From positions 304,591-368,590 of the forward strand of contig JBBHKE010001694.1 of assembly GCA_037447655.1 (NCBI GenBank): a DNA stretch of 64,000 nucleotides, read 5' to 3'. The notes under the pieces were generated by a model. The model did no database searches and was not told the origin of the DNA. It saw nothing but the letters and a program-made list of their open reading frames with translations. Made by a program: the position numbers and the translations under genes. Of the stretch, positions 1-10,210 are shown in pieces. Every line of letters starts with the position of its first letter. Position 1 is the first letter of the stretch. This DNA is from Zygnema cylindricum (taxonomy: Eukaryota > Streptophyta > Zygnematophyceae > Zygnematales > Zygnemataceae).

Positions 1-519
1 TGAATAGTGTGGTGTACATAAGGTATTCGTACAGCGATGTATTTCGTTACGTAAAATCGTACTGAAAATGTAGTTAACATATGTCGGTTGCATACAGAAT
101 TGCGATTAGAAAATATTGCTACCTATTTTAGTGTATAAGTATGAATGGCGTATTAATTATTAACATGGAAACCCAAATTAGAATTATGGATTAATTATAG
201 TAAAAGGACTAGACGATGTACAGAGTGTCAAATTTTGTACTTCTACCTATTTTACTGTATATATAATTACGGCAAATCCGGTGTACCTAAATCTACGTTA
301 TGGATCGATTAGAATTAAACTTTTTTTTTAAATGTTGCCAAACTCAAGTTATCATTTATAACACTACTTAATTATTAACACACTAATAATTTGTGATTGC
401 TAATAACAATTCAAGGTATACTTTACTCCGTGCGTTTTATGCACATAGGACATCTATGGTTTGAACACGACTACTACGGCCACATTTTTTTTCCTACGGA
501 TCTTGATGATGAGTAGGTA
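1..519. other. AT-rich intergenic sequence
   Basis: I see no coding region here. The sequence is AT-rich. Around 345-420 it has short motifs (ttagaattaa, gattgctaataac, ggtatac) that look like the worn end of one of the small inverted-repeat elements common elsewhere in the window, but no matching second end could be found with confidence. Confidence 0.4.
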
Positions 520-695
520 CACCGTGTATCACTATCAGGAATAATGTATTTTTTGCCACTTAAAACATCTTTTCTCCATACACAGTTGTCTGAACCTTTC
601 AATCGCAACCCTCAAATTCACAATCCAACATTTGTGTACGAAGAAAATATGTTTTAAAAGACGAAAAAAACATTACACTAATAGCGATTCACGGT
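520..695. repeat. Snapback MITE, family F1
   Basis: A short inverted-repeat element without coding capacity. The left end reads CACCGTGTATC and then a run through gccacttaaaacatcttttctcc. The right end is its imperfect reverse complement (gttttaaaagacg ... tagcgattcacggta). The same arms occur at 23459-23674, 35174-35415 and 36390-36602. The element folds on itself along most of its length, as expected of a non-autonomous DNA transposon or foldback element. A target-site duplication is not clear. Confidence 0.6.
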
Positions 696-1916
696 ATACT
701 TACGGGCAGTACATTGTGTACCGTGTTGAAAAAGGGTATTTTATATTATATCTGTTGAAATTTATGTATTTTTTAGGTTTGAAATAGAAAAATAAAAGAA
801 AGAGAAAACAACAAAGGCAGTCGGCTTCTACCTCAACTCTCTAATTCCCCACACTTGTCGCAGTTACTGAAGACTGTAGAGGGAGGGAGTCAGAGCCATG
901 GCAACCTATGCTGTCCAAGGAGACAGAGAATAGGCTAGATACTTAGTCTGTACCAAACGGGCTGTCGGCACCATGATTTGATCCTGGTACCTACCGTCCG
1001 ACAAACCAACCGATAGTCGGTGGCCTTATCATATACTCTAGAAGGAATGTTAAGAGATATTGGGTAAGATAGATAATTAAATGTTTACAGATGGAAGATT
1101 CCATTTAACTATAAAACAACACCCTAAAACATATAACTCATTGTACCTTATATACCGTACGAAATAAATATTACAGACATTTATTTCGACGGTCCGTATC
1201 AAAAGCCGACTTTGATCGACAGCCATGGTGCGAGCCAAAATTCCAGAATGGCCGCCTTGGCCGTTTTTTGGATGCTGCCACTCCAGATGACACGTGGCAA
1301 TATATTACGGGTTTACGGAATCTCCGGACTCCACGACAACAGGTTCGAATGTGACAAATGTCACAGTTATAGCCATGCCGTACAAATGTCGTACAAAAAG
1401 TAATGCGGCACCTGTACTTTTATGTACCGTACAGTCCTTTGATTAGTCGCATACTTCAGTAGTAGAGGGTTTAGAGAGGGGTTTAGGACTTAGAAAAACT
1501 AGTAGGTAGCCGCCTCTCTCCAAGAGTGATTTTGTATTTAGAGACCATCTTTGGCCAACCATAACTAACTGCTTAGAAGAGCTAATTTCAGAGATTTTTT
1601 TTGTTGCCGACTCAGGCAAGTCCAGGCTACACAAGGGTATAGTCGGTCAGAGTCTTTGTTTGAATAGGTGACGGTATTTATAAGGGAAAGTCAAAGTGGG
1701 GGAATGTGTCCAAATACTCATATTTTAACTTTGCATTCTGTGGGGGAACTAAGCACACAAAAAGTCTTCTTTCACAAGGGTGAAGTTGTATAATGGTTTT
1801 GACTGTCAAGGTGTCAGTCATTTGGGTTTATATAACGTTAGAGTTCACACTATCTAGATAGGCTTCTTTGAATCTGCGATTTCTGTAAGGGAATAGACCT
1901 CATAGAATTACAAGTT
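696..1916. other. Intergenic, no gene recognised
   Basis: Short open frames occur on both strands but none resembles a known protein or has convincing splice context. The segment is rich in the tetranucleotide GTAC. It ends where a decayed copia gag begins. Confidence 0.4.
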
Positions 1917-2604
1917 ATGGGCCCACCATCTAGGGTGCCTATGTTTGATGGAACAAACTTCACTTATTATGAATTTATGATGAACAGATTGCTTTTCGAA
2001 AAACACTTATGGGGAATTGTATCGGGACAAGTACGGTGTCCGCCACTAGGCTTCGGTGGCACTCACTATGGAGATTCATTTGGGACTTCCCAGAAAACCA
2101 ACCAGAGTTCAGATGCAACTGAAGGTGAAGGGCAAATCGTTGCCATGGAAGGGGGAAAAGGGGAGAAGTATGAACAAACACCTATGGTGAGGGGAGCTAG
2201 GCTCTCGGCTACGGTTCCACTTAGGGGTATAATTAAACTAAAAATTGAAGAAAATGAAATAAAATTTGGGAGTATAAAACACTATAGCAAAACATCTTAT
2301 GCTTAGAAACGAGTCTAAATCCATATTTGTCACTCTTATAGCTTTAACCAAATCTTCCCAAATCTGGGAAACACTAATTACGACTTATAAGAATAAGACA
2401 ATACAGGGGCAGCAATTAGTAAATCAGAAAATAAAAGCCTATGTTTATAAAGGCGGTAGCATGATAGAGTTTTGCAATAATATTGCTAGATTATATGTTG
2501 AGTTTGCTAGTGCAGGTTATGTAGAATCTGAGGTTAGAAAAATTAACACAGTAATCTGCAATTCTGTGTCCTCCATTGGACTACAGAATACAGGAAGCCT
2601 CTAG
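1917..2604 (+). pseudogene. Decayed Ty1/copia gag fragment
   Basis: Two overlapping frames together resemble the N-terminal half of a copia-type Gag. The first (from 1917) has the DUF4219-like start with the motif MFDGTNFTYYEFMM. The second (2299-2604) matches the UBN2/gag-polypeptide region, with WETLITTYKNKT, an LVNQKIKAYVYKGG segment and an FCNNIARLYVEF helix. A frame change lies near 2300 and the frame stops at 2604 before any zinc knuckle, so this is a broken fragment. No LTR or primer-binding site was found beside it. Family assignment rests on motif recognition only. Confidence 0.6.
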
Positions 2605-3396
2605 ATAGTATTTAACTAACCCACTTTAAGCCACGACCACTTCTGCCCAAGAAGGCAAACTGACAATTTGACTGCACCCCTGTGCAGCCTGGACTCCCTT
2701 GAGTCCGTAGCAAAAAGAATCACTGAAAACGGCCAACCAACCGATAAGTTATGAGGCAGTAAAAATGCCAATTTGTACAAACTCTCAAAGGGAGAGGTGA
2801 CTACCTACCAAAATTTTCTAAGTCCTGATTCTCTCTAATAACTCCTATCTACTGAAGTACGGACCAATCAGATTACTGTATCGTACACAAAAGTACTACT
2901 GCCGATGTACCTTTTGTACGGCCTATGTACGACAAGGCTATTAAGTGGACGCGTGTCCGCTTTTCACTCGTCCATACGTTCCTCGGAATTCCTATGACCG
3001 AATGTCATCTCTCCACGTGGCTTCAGGTCATGCCACATCACAAAACGCCAAAGTGACCACTCCGAGATTTCGGCGATGATGTGCGTCGTTGGATTTTATG
3101 CGAAACGCAATCTTAGCCGTAATAAATACTTGCGCGACATTTGTTCTGATGTCGAAATGAAATGCGTGGTATCCGTTTTGAATTAGTGCCGTTCGACGTA
3201 CTTTATAAAACTGAATCTATGTACGCCGTATACATTTCTAGTTAAATGAATTTTATCCACCCGAACTAAATATATATCTATCACATACCATATCACTTAC
3301 CATTGGTCCTAGTCTATTAGGATAAAGCTGACCGCTACCGGTCAACTTGACGCACCGCAGGTACCGGGATCAAATCTCTGGTCCGTCAAGTATATT
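2605..3396. other. Intergenic, left flank of the gypsy element
   Basis: No gene is visible. The segment is unusually dense in GTAC (about 2860-2940). It directly precedes the 5' LTR. The five bases before the LTR (atatt) do not match the five bases after the 3' LTR (ccttc), so no target-site duplication is seen. Confidence 0.4.
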
Positions 3397-3889
3397 TGTA
3401 ACAGGGTTACAGAATTGGGTACTTAGTAGTTAGGGCTAGGCTGTTATAGTTGCGATTTCAGAGTAGCGCAGTTGCGATGCCAGAGCAGCGCAGCTGCGAT
3501 TCAGACCAGCGCAGCATAGCAGCATAGCAACTTAGCGGCGTAGCAGAGCAGCATAGCAACGCCGCAATTGTGTAGATTGAACTGTATAGTTCTAGAAGGA
3601 AGTTTGGATAGATCTTGGATTGGCCGCGAAGGTCCACGTGTACAGCTGTATAGTACTAAGTTGACCAGCAGTTAGCTAGTTTAAATAGTCAGGTAGACCT
3701 AGTGAATAGGACACCGGAAGTAGACCTGAAATAGACTTACGCAGCTAGCGCAACCTTGTACTCTCTTTCAAGTAACAAAGCCCAACTTTGTCTGTGAGTT
3801 CTGTGTGCTCTTGCTGTTGCTACGGGGAGATCCTTGGTATTTTCCACTGTGCATTGTGACGTATTGTGGGTGTTGTTACCTCTTTTACA
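3397..3889 (+). repeat. 5' LTR of gypsy element
   Basis: Starts TGTAACAGGG and ends CTCTTTTACA, giving the usual TG...CA ends. It matches 10211-10728 almost throughout. It contains a run of GCAGC/GCATAGC-type short repeats (about 3465-3565) and is about 25 bp shorter there than the 3' copy. The position matching the 3' LTR's AATAAA reads AACAAA here (3774-3779). Confidence 0.95.
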
Positions 3890-3890
3890 C

Positions 3891-3902
3891 TGGTATCAGA
3901 GC
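3891..3902 (+). promoter_or_regulatory. Primer-binding site (initiator Met tRNA)
   Basis: TGGTATCAGAGC lies one base after the 5' LTR. This 12-mer is complementary to the 3' end of plant initiator methionine tRNA and is the standard first-strand cDNA priming site of plant LTR retrotransposons. Confidence 0.93.
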
Positions 3903-3923
3903 CATTACCCGTGACTCGACAGC

Positions 3924-4880
3924 ATGGATGAACACGGTGTATCTACTACAGAAATGTTGGCGCAAGTTCTCAGGGAGTTAGAAAGTGTGAGATTATAGAA
4001 TGCGCAGCTAAGTAACAGCGTCATGGCCTTGGAGACGCGTCTAGGGGAACGACCTCATGGAGGCATCGAGAGAGATTCCCGGAGACCGAAATTACGGCTT
4101 CCTGACGAGTTTGACCCTGCAAGACACAAGAACCTTGACTCATGGCTATTCTCCGTGGCGAACTATCTCGAGAATTTTCTTAGCCTATCGGATCGTGAGA
4201 AGATTCACTACGCGGGTGGTCTTCTTAAAGGGGCAGCGGGGGCTTGGTGGAGAACGTTGGTAGAGGACGATGAGACACCGACCGTTTGGGCGCTCTTCGT
4301 TCAACTCCTCCGCGACACTTGGCAGCCTGTCAACACGGTGAAGGAGGCGAGAGATAAGATCGCGGTATTGAAGCAACGAACTTCCGTGATGGAGTTTACG
4401 CAGAGGTTCTTGGAGTGCAAGGTCCAAATACCTACGATGACGGAGGACGAAGCTGTGGATCGTTTCGTGAAGGGGCTTAAGTCGTCTATTCGTAGAGATG
4501 TGGAGCAATGGCTTGCTCGGGAAAGCACAACTCCTCCTCTCTCAGCAATCATCAAGTTTGCGGAGCGGACCGATTCGGTCAACTTCAACCTCCGGAGACC
4601 TTATCACTACGGGTCGAGCAGTAGCGGAGGAAACCGACGAGACGAAGGTCCAACCCCCATGGAGCTCGGCGCAATTAATGAGGATAAGGAAGCGGTCAAC
4701 GTCCTGCGGAAAAAGAAGAAAACCACCAAGACCAAGACCAATGACTTGTCCCCCGAGGAAATCCAACGGAGGAGGCAAAATGGCCTATGCTTCCAGTGCG
4801 GTTCTCCGGATCACATGGCTCGGGAGTGTCCAAAACGGAAAGACCCCAAAAAGGGAAAACTTACCGTTATGAGGTTAGCC
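3924..4880 (+). pseudogene. gag: gag region of gypsy element (broken by one stop)
   Basis: Gag packages the element RNA into virus-like particles. The likely start is ATG at 3924, in frame with the main frame, but a TAG at 3996-3998 interrupts it. The next in-frame ATG is at 4023. From 4023, residues about 25-185 form a Retrotrans_gag-type helical domain ([32 protein letters not shown]). A zinc knuckle follows at C256, C259, H264, C269 (CX2CX4HX4C), preceded by a Lys-rich stretch. The frame runs on into protease without a stop, so Gag and Pol were made as one polyprotein. Confidence 0.88.
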
Positions 4881-6167
4881 GGAGAAGGAGGTGACCCTTT
4901 GATATTTCGGGGTCAAATAGGAGTGAGTGCAGCTGACTTCATGGTGGACTCCGGAGCGTCGGGGAACTTCATTAACGAGGCGACGGTGAAAAGGTTGAAA
5001 CTTCCTCTTGTGGTACTACATAATCCTCAGTCGGTGCAATTGGCCGACGGCAGTTCCCTATCAATCACCCATCGTACCCCGAGGTTGCGCGTCGGCATTG
5101 GGAAATTCCGATGGTACGACACGCTTCATGTATTACCTCTTGGGGATCATGAGGTAATATTGGGGAAGCCGTGGCTGCAAAAATGGAATCCGATGATTGA
5201 CTGGAGAAGTGGCGCCATGAGAGTGAAGAAAGGTGAAGAAGAGTTTGAGGTAACAGCGGGAGCGGCTGGTAAGGGAACGGAAGAGGGACGCCTGCTTTCG
5301 GCCTTACAGCTTAAGAGGGCACTTAAGAAAGGGGAAATGATTTATATGGCGGTCGTCCAGCCAATGGAGGAGGCGAAGGAGGAGATCCCGGAAGAATGGA
5401 AAAAGAAGGACCCCGACTTCGACTCCAAAGAAAGTGACGACATTGGAAAGACTTCCGAAGAGGCCCCGGAAGTCGTGTCAAAACTTCTCGAGGAGTACGC
5501 AGATGTATTTCCCCCGAAGCTCCCCGAAGGATTACCTCCGAAGCGCGAAGTGGATCATAAAATAGAGCTTGTTCCTGGAGCGGTACCTCCGGCTAATCGG
5601 ATGTACAAGATGAGCTACACCGAGTTGGACGAATTGAAAAAGCAACTCGCGGAGTTGGTCGAAGCCGGAGCAATCGAACCAAGCAAGTCACCGTATGGAG
5701 CCCCTGTTCTCTTTGTGAACAAGAAAGATGGAGGGTTCCGTATGTGTATAGATTACCGAGCGCTGAACAAGTTAACGGTGAAGAATGCGTACCCCCTACC
5801 GAGGATAGACGAATTGTTGGATCGACTTCGAGGTGCCAAATATTTTCCGAAAATAGACTTGCGGAGCGGCTACCACCAGATCAGAATTGCCGAGGAGGAT
5901 GTGGAAAAGACGGCGTTCAGAACTCGATACGGTCATTTTCAGTTTCGAGTAATGCCGTTCGGGTTGACTAACGCACTGGCGACCTTTATGCATTTAATGA
6001 ATTCCATCTTCCGACAATATCTGGACGCATTCGTGATCGTCTTCCTAGATGACATATTGGTGTATAGCCGAACGCAGGGGGAGCATGTGAAGCACTTACG
6101 GACGGTCCTCCAAGTCCTTCGGGAGCATAAGTTATACGCAAAAAGAAGTAAATGTGACTTCTTTTAA
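4881..6167 (+). pseudogene. pol: Protease and reverse transcriptase part of pol
   Basis: This continues the frame from gag. Numbering from 4023, an aspartic protease motif DSGASGNF starts at D309, with ILGKPWL later in the domain. A linker rich in Glu/Lys follows, then the [36 protein letters not shown], catalytic D612 in [18 protein letters not shown], and FLDD with D676 and D677. After MPFGLTN the usual NAPATF reads NALATF, a change at a conserved proline. The frame ends at TAA 6165-6167 because of one extra base in a T run (6162-6165). The homologous protein continues in the next frame. Confidence 0.92.
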
Positions 6168-7249
6168 GGAGAAAATTGACTTTCTAGGCCATGTGGTGAG
6201 CCGGGACGGGATCGCAGTGGACCCCAACAAGACTAGAGCAGTAAAGGAGTGGCCGCAGCCGGCGAATATAACGGAGTTACGAAGCTTTCTCGGACTATGC
6301 TCCTATTATCGACGTTTTGTCGAGGGTTTCGCAAAAATCGCCGCACCGCTCACGGAATTGCTCAAGAATGATGCGCCCTATGATTGGAAAGCGGCGCAAG
6401 AAACAGCCTTTAACACGCTAAAGGAGCGGTTGGTTACCGCCCCTGTGTTAGCTGTTCCCGATCCGGATTTACCTTGGACGGTAATTACCGACGCTAGCGA
6501 TATGGATATTGGAGCGATCCTTATGCAAGATCAAGGAAAAGGCCTTCAACCCATCGCCTACGACAGTCGTAAACTAAAGGCAGCAGAGTTGAACTGGGCT
6601 ACCCATGAGAAGGAAACAATAGCTATTATCAATGCGCTGGAGGTTTGGAAGTGTTACGTTCAGGGAAAACGGATCACGGTTATCACGGATCACCACGCCA
6701 TAGAATATCTCCAAACCCAGCCGAAGTTGTCCAAGAAACAAGTGCGCTGGATGACGTTCTTACAAACCTTCTGTCCGGAACTTGTTATTGAATATAAGCC
6801 GGGCAAAACGAACCCGGCGGATGCGCTGTCAAGACGACCTGACGTCGCTGCGCCGGCAGCGGAGCAACAACCGCAAGCACCGCAGCAGAGGAACGGAGAC
6901 TCTGTGAAAGAGAAAAGCGCAGCGTTGACCGAAGCGCAAGATCAGAAGCTCAGCGCAGTCACCAGTACGGTGCAAGTGGACGAACAGTGGTTAAATCGGA
7001 TAAAGGCCGCCTACGACGACGATGATTCACTCAAGGAACTTATCAAACGAAAAGTACTTGTTCGAACCGCCAATGATATGTGGCGGTACAGACCGAGTAA
7101 GACAACACGGCTATATGTGCCGACAAATACGGCACTTCGTCACGCAATTCTTCACATGAGTCACGACGATCCGCTCAGTGGACATTTTGGACGAGATAAA
7201 ACAACCGCACGTGTCGCTGAAGCGTATTACTGGCCAAACATGACCTCGA
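6154..7249 (+). pseudogene. pol: RT thumb, RNase H and integrase zinc-finger start
   Basis: This frame overlaps the end of the previous one and picks up the RT at [13 protein letters not shown]. Residues about 108-225 are the Ty3-type RNase H, with D113 in TDASD, E152 in HEKE and D179 in TDHH, ending in [12 protein letters not shown] low-complexity Gln/Ala linker comes next, then the start of the HHCC integrase zinc finger (ILHMSH ... GHFGRDKT ... YYWPNM). The reading then shifts near 7248. The open frame itself stops at 7278, but homology moves to another frame at about 7250. Confidence 0.9.
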
Positions 7250-7903
7250 GACATTGCAGAATATGTCCGGACGTGTGACTCGTGTAATAGAAACAAATCT
7301 GATTCAGGGCAACAAGGTCTGTTACACCCCCTCCTAATACTATCTGTTCCTTGGGAGGCGATCTCGATGGATTTTATCGTGGCCCTTCCCCTGACGAAGG
7401 AAGGCTACGACTCTATCTTCGTCGTAGTGGATTACCTAACGAAAATGGCACATTTTCTACCCACGACCACTACGGCTATTGCACGAGATATTGCGGACTT
7501 ATTCTTTCGGGAAATATTTCGCCATCACGGTCTTCCAAAAAGGATTGTTAGCGACCGCGATCGAAAATTCGTGAGCCACTTTTGGCAAAATCTATTTGCG
7601 TTATGCGGAACGCAGCTTGCCATGTCCACAGCCTACCACCCTCAAACTGATGGTCAAACTGAACGGGTGAATCGGACTTTGGAGGAAGCATTGCGGGCTT
7701 ATGTCTCGGTGCACCAAACGGATTGGGTGAACCATTTAACGGCGGTCGAGGTAGCATACAACAGTGCAGTCCACTCGTCAACAAATGCTACGCCTTTCTC
7801 CCTCAATGGACGACAACCCACTCTTCCCCACAATTTATTGGTAGTGGACTGCGAAACACCGGCTGCTTTAGACTTTGCCAAGACGTTGCAAGGAAACCTG
7901 TAA
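7250..7903 (+). pseudogene. pol: Integrase catalytic core
   Basis: From about 7250 the frame encodes the second half of the zinc finger (the CDSC pair). From 7367 comes the core domain. With the Met at 7367 as residue 1, the catalytic triad is D2 (MDFIVALP), D63 (IVSDRDRKF) and E99 (TDGQTERVN). The 35-residue gap between the last two is the standard DX35E of retroviral integrases. The frame is closed by TAA at 7901-7903. Clear homology resumes at once in the same frame, so this is a single nonsense change. Confidence 0.92.
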
Positions 7904-8420
7904 AAGGCGGCCAAGGCGCTCCAACTGGCAAAGGATCGCCAAAAGTCGCAGGCGGACGCTCAGCGGAAGGACATCGTCTTCTGTGTGGGGTACAAGGTTC
8001 GCCTTAATATGGCAAACCTCTCCTTGCCGGGAGCCCTCTCTAAAAAGTTAGCACCAAAGTTCACGCGCCCGTTCACAATTCTGTCCCGTGTGGGCGACGT
8101 CGCTTACAGGTTGGATATCCCGACGGACTGGCATATCCACAATGTTTTCCATGTTTCACTTCTTAAACCATTCCGTGATCCTGATTCAGTGTTCCCTAAC
8201 CGACGACGGCATACTCCTCTACCACCCGTTCAAGGTACCTCAAACGAGTATGAGGTGGAAGAGATCCTTAAGTCACGTCGCTCTCGGAATTCAAACTCCA
8301 CCCAATACTTGGTGCGTTGGAAGGGTTACGGTGCTGAGGACGACTCTTGGGTGGACGAGGGGGATCTGCATTCCCCGGAGTTGCTGCGCCGGTTTCTGCA
8401 GAGTGAGGACACTCAGCTTT
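7904..8420 (+). pseudogene. pol: Integrase C-terminus with chromodomain
   Basis: The first Met in this open frame is at 7985, but homology starts directly after the stop at 7901. The integrase C-terminal barrel shows LAPKFTRPF where most relatives have a Gly before Pro-Phe, then HNVFHVSLLKPF. A chromodomain covers 8249-8400: YEVEEIL, QYLVRWKGYG and DDSWVDEGDL, with the three cage aromatics Y89, W112 and W122 retained. In chromoviruses this domain binds methylated histone tails and steers integration into heterochromatin. The frame continues without a stop for another 580 residues. Confidence 0.93.
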
Positions 8421-8893
8421 ACCGGAGGGGCAATCGCAGCGGCCGCAACAAAGGGGCGAATCGCAGTGGCGCAACCATCGCAATCATATTGGGGACGCGG
8501 CAAAGGACCGCAGCGGCGATGTTACCACACTGCAGCGCCGTAGCAGCGCAGCCACCGCAGCGCAACATGGTCATGATGACGTCAGAGGATCGCAGCACCA
8601 CCGCTGCGCTGACAGGAAAGCGCAACGGCGCAATTGTGTTTCACTATGTAGGTAACGACGAACCCTCGGTTCCGCCGCAGCAGCGCAGTTTTAGACATGT
8701 TGGATACTGCGATACCCTCGCACGCTGCGACGCTGCGCACAGCCCAAAAGTGAAACCCTCAACCCCCGGGAATACAACCATCATTCGTCCTCACAACCAA
8801 CTCAGTCTCGGCAGCTTGGAAACGGCTTCTCTCCGCACAATTAGTTTACCTCCGCTTCTGGAGCTACCGGAATTGTCTGGTTCAGCAGTGTCT
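8421..8893 (+). other. In-frame GCAGC-rich linker between chromodomain and downstream frame
   Basis: Open in frame with pol but low in protein character: Arg/Ala/Gln-rich, then Ser/Leu-rich. The DNA is full of cgcagcggc and gcagcgc words and contains a GCAACGGCGCAATTGTGT stretch (about 8622-8640) very close to one in the LTRs (gcaacgccgcaattgtgt). It may be captured LTR-like DNA, an internal regulatory segment, or spacer. Confidence 0.5.
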
Positions 8894-10165
8894 ATGGCGT
8901 CGTCGTCCTCTCCACCCTCGAAAAGGAGGAGACTGGTACGGGTGGGACAAGGAGACCCGAGCCGTCCCGAGAGATTGCTAAGGGCGGCGGAAGCCATGGT
9001 GGAAGCAAGCAATCGAAGAGAGGTAGAAGTGGAGCCGGAACCGGAGGATAGTGTCAGTTGCGAGGCAGGACCGGCGGAGACCAGTGGAGGGGAGGGGTCA
9101 GAGAACTCACAGGACCCTGAATACACCCCAACCCGGGAAGGCGATCAGGAACTTCAAGCAGATCATGAGCTGTCGGAGGCGGAGGAGCCGGAACGCGAAC
9201 CAACACCTCCGCCAATTGAGGAGCGCGCCTCAGATCTGGAGGTGACGCGGGACCCAACCAAGGAGAGCACTCCAGACGATCAATCGTCTGAAAGCGCGGA
9301 GAGGAAAGCGGAGGAACAATACCCCAGCGGTGATGATGTGTTTCTCTTGCGCGAAAACCGAAGAGATTCGGAGGAGGAGAGTGAACAGGGAGAGGAAATT
9401 CCCGACTACCTCTTCCCACTACCGGTCGACACCCAGCATCCGGACCTCGCCTTCAGCTTCGCCAAAAGGTTTTATTGGGACCCCTCAGAGTGGCCCGAAG
9501 AATGGCGTATAGGGAAGCCTGGAGATCCTATCCGCATCCCTACCAACGTTCCGTCACACCCAGCGTGGAATTTCATGCGAACCAAGGACCTGGGGAATAA
9601 TCATAAAGGCTATGTGCAGCTGAATCCTCACACCTTACCGTTCGTAGAGGTGGTAGAGGAAAACTACAGGTACAGAATTGATGTTCCCGGGTTACTTCGC
9701 CATTATCACCCGTGGGATGTCCGCCTCCACGACATCATCTCTCGAGCGGAAGTCACCCCTGAAGTGCGAGTACTCAAGCTGGCTCGAAGGAATGCTCTGC
9801 AGCGGGCCCGAGCTGCAAGAAAACACGTGTCCTTCAAATTACGAAAGGTACCTCGGTGGGAACCGGCGGACGAGGAACCAGAGGAAGCTACCCCAGGGGC
9901 TGAACCCGGAGAACCCAGGATTCCGGCACCCGAGGAGCCTGCACCTGCGGACGTTCCGCAGCAAACCGCAGTACCCATGGAGGAAGCGGAAAATCAGGTT
10001 CGGGAACGAATTACTCGGCGGCGGTTGGCAGCTGCAGATCGTCACATCGCGTTACTGGAGACCCGATGTGAACAGCTCCAACATCAACTCGACGTCCTTC
10101 GCCAGGAGTTCGAGGAGTATCGTGAGGAAACATACGACATACTCCGGCAACTGCAGTTTCCCTGA
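8894..10165 (+). CDS. Additional ORF downstream of pol in gypsy element, unknown function
   Basis: An intact frame in phase with pol. The ATG at 8894 is proposed as its own start, giving 423 residues, because a basic stretch (SKRRRLVRV) that could be a nuclear-localisation signal follows at once. The protein has three zones. The first is a disordered Glu/Pro/Ser-rich half of about 200 residues. Next is a denser domain with many aromatics (FAKRFYWDPSEWPEEW, SHPAWNFMRTKDLG, HYHPWDVRLHDII). Last comes a C-terminal Arg-rich helix likely to form a coiled coil (ITRRRLAAADRHIALLETRC onwards). It ends at TGA 45 bases before the 3' LTR. I do not recognise a family. Being the one long intact frame in a broken element is notable. 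It may be translated as a fusion to pol or from a separate transcript. Confidence 0.7.
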   Translation: MASSSSPPSKRRRLVRVGQGDPSRPERLLRAAEAMVEASNRREVEVEPEPEDSVSCEAGPAETSGGEGSENSQDPEYTPTREGDQELQADHELSEAEEPEREPTPPPIEERASDLEVTRDPTKESTPDDQSSESAERKAEEQYPSGDDVFLLRENRRDSEEESEQGEEIPDYLFPLPVDTQHPDLAFSFAKRFYWDPSEWPEEWRIGKPGDPIRIPTNVPSHPAWNFMRTKDLGNNHKGYVQLNPHTLPFVEVVEENYRYRIDVPGLLRHYHPWDVRLHDIISRAEVTPEVRVLKLARRNALQRARAARKHVSFKLRKVPRWEPADEEPEEATPGAEPGEPRIPAPEEPAPADVPQQTAVPMEEAENQVRERITRRRLAAADRHIALLETRCEQLQHQLDVLRQEFEEYREETYDILRQLQFP

Positions 10166-10210
10166 CTCCATCAAAGTTCAGCGGGACGCTGAATCCTTAG
10201 TGGGAGGCAC

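Noticed and set aside
3330-3396. Target-site duplication for the gypsy element
   Set aside because: cgtcaa occurs on both sides (3384-3389 and 10733-10738) but not next to the LTR ends, so it is not accepted as a duplication.
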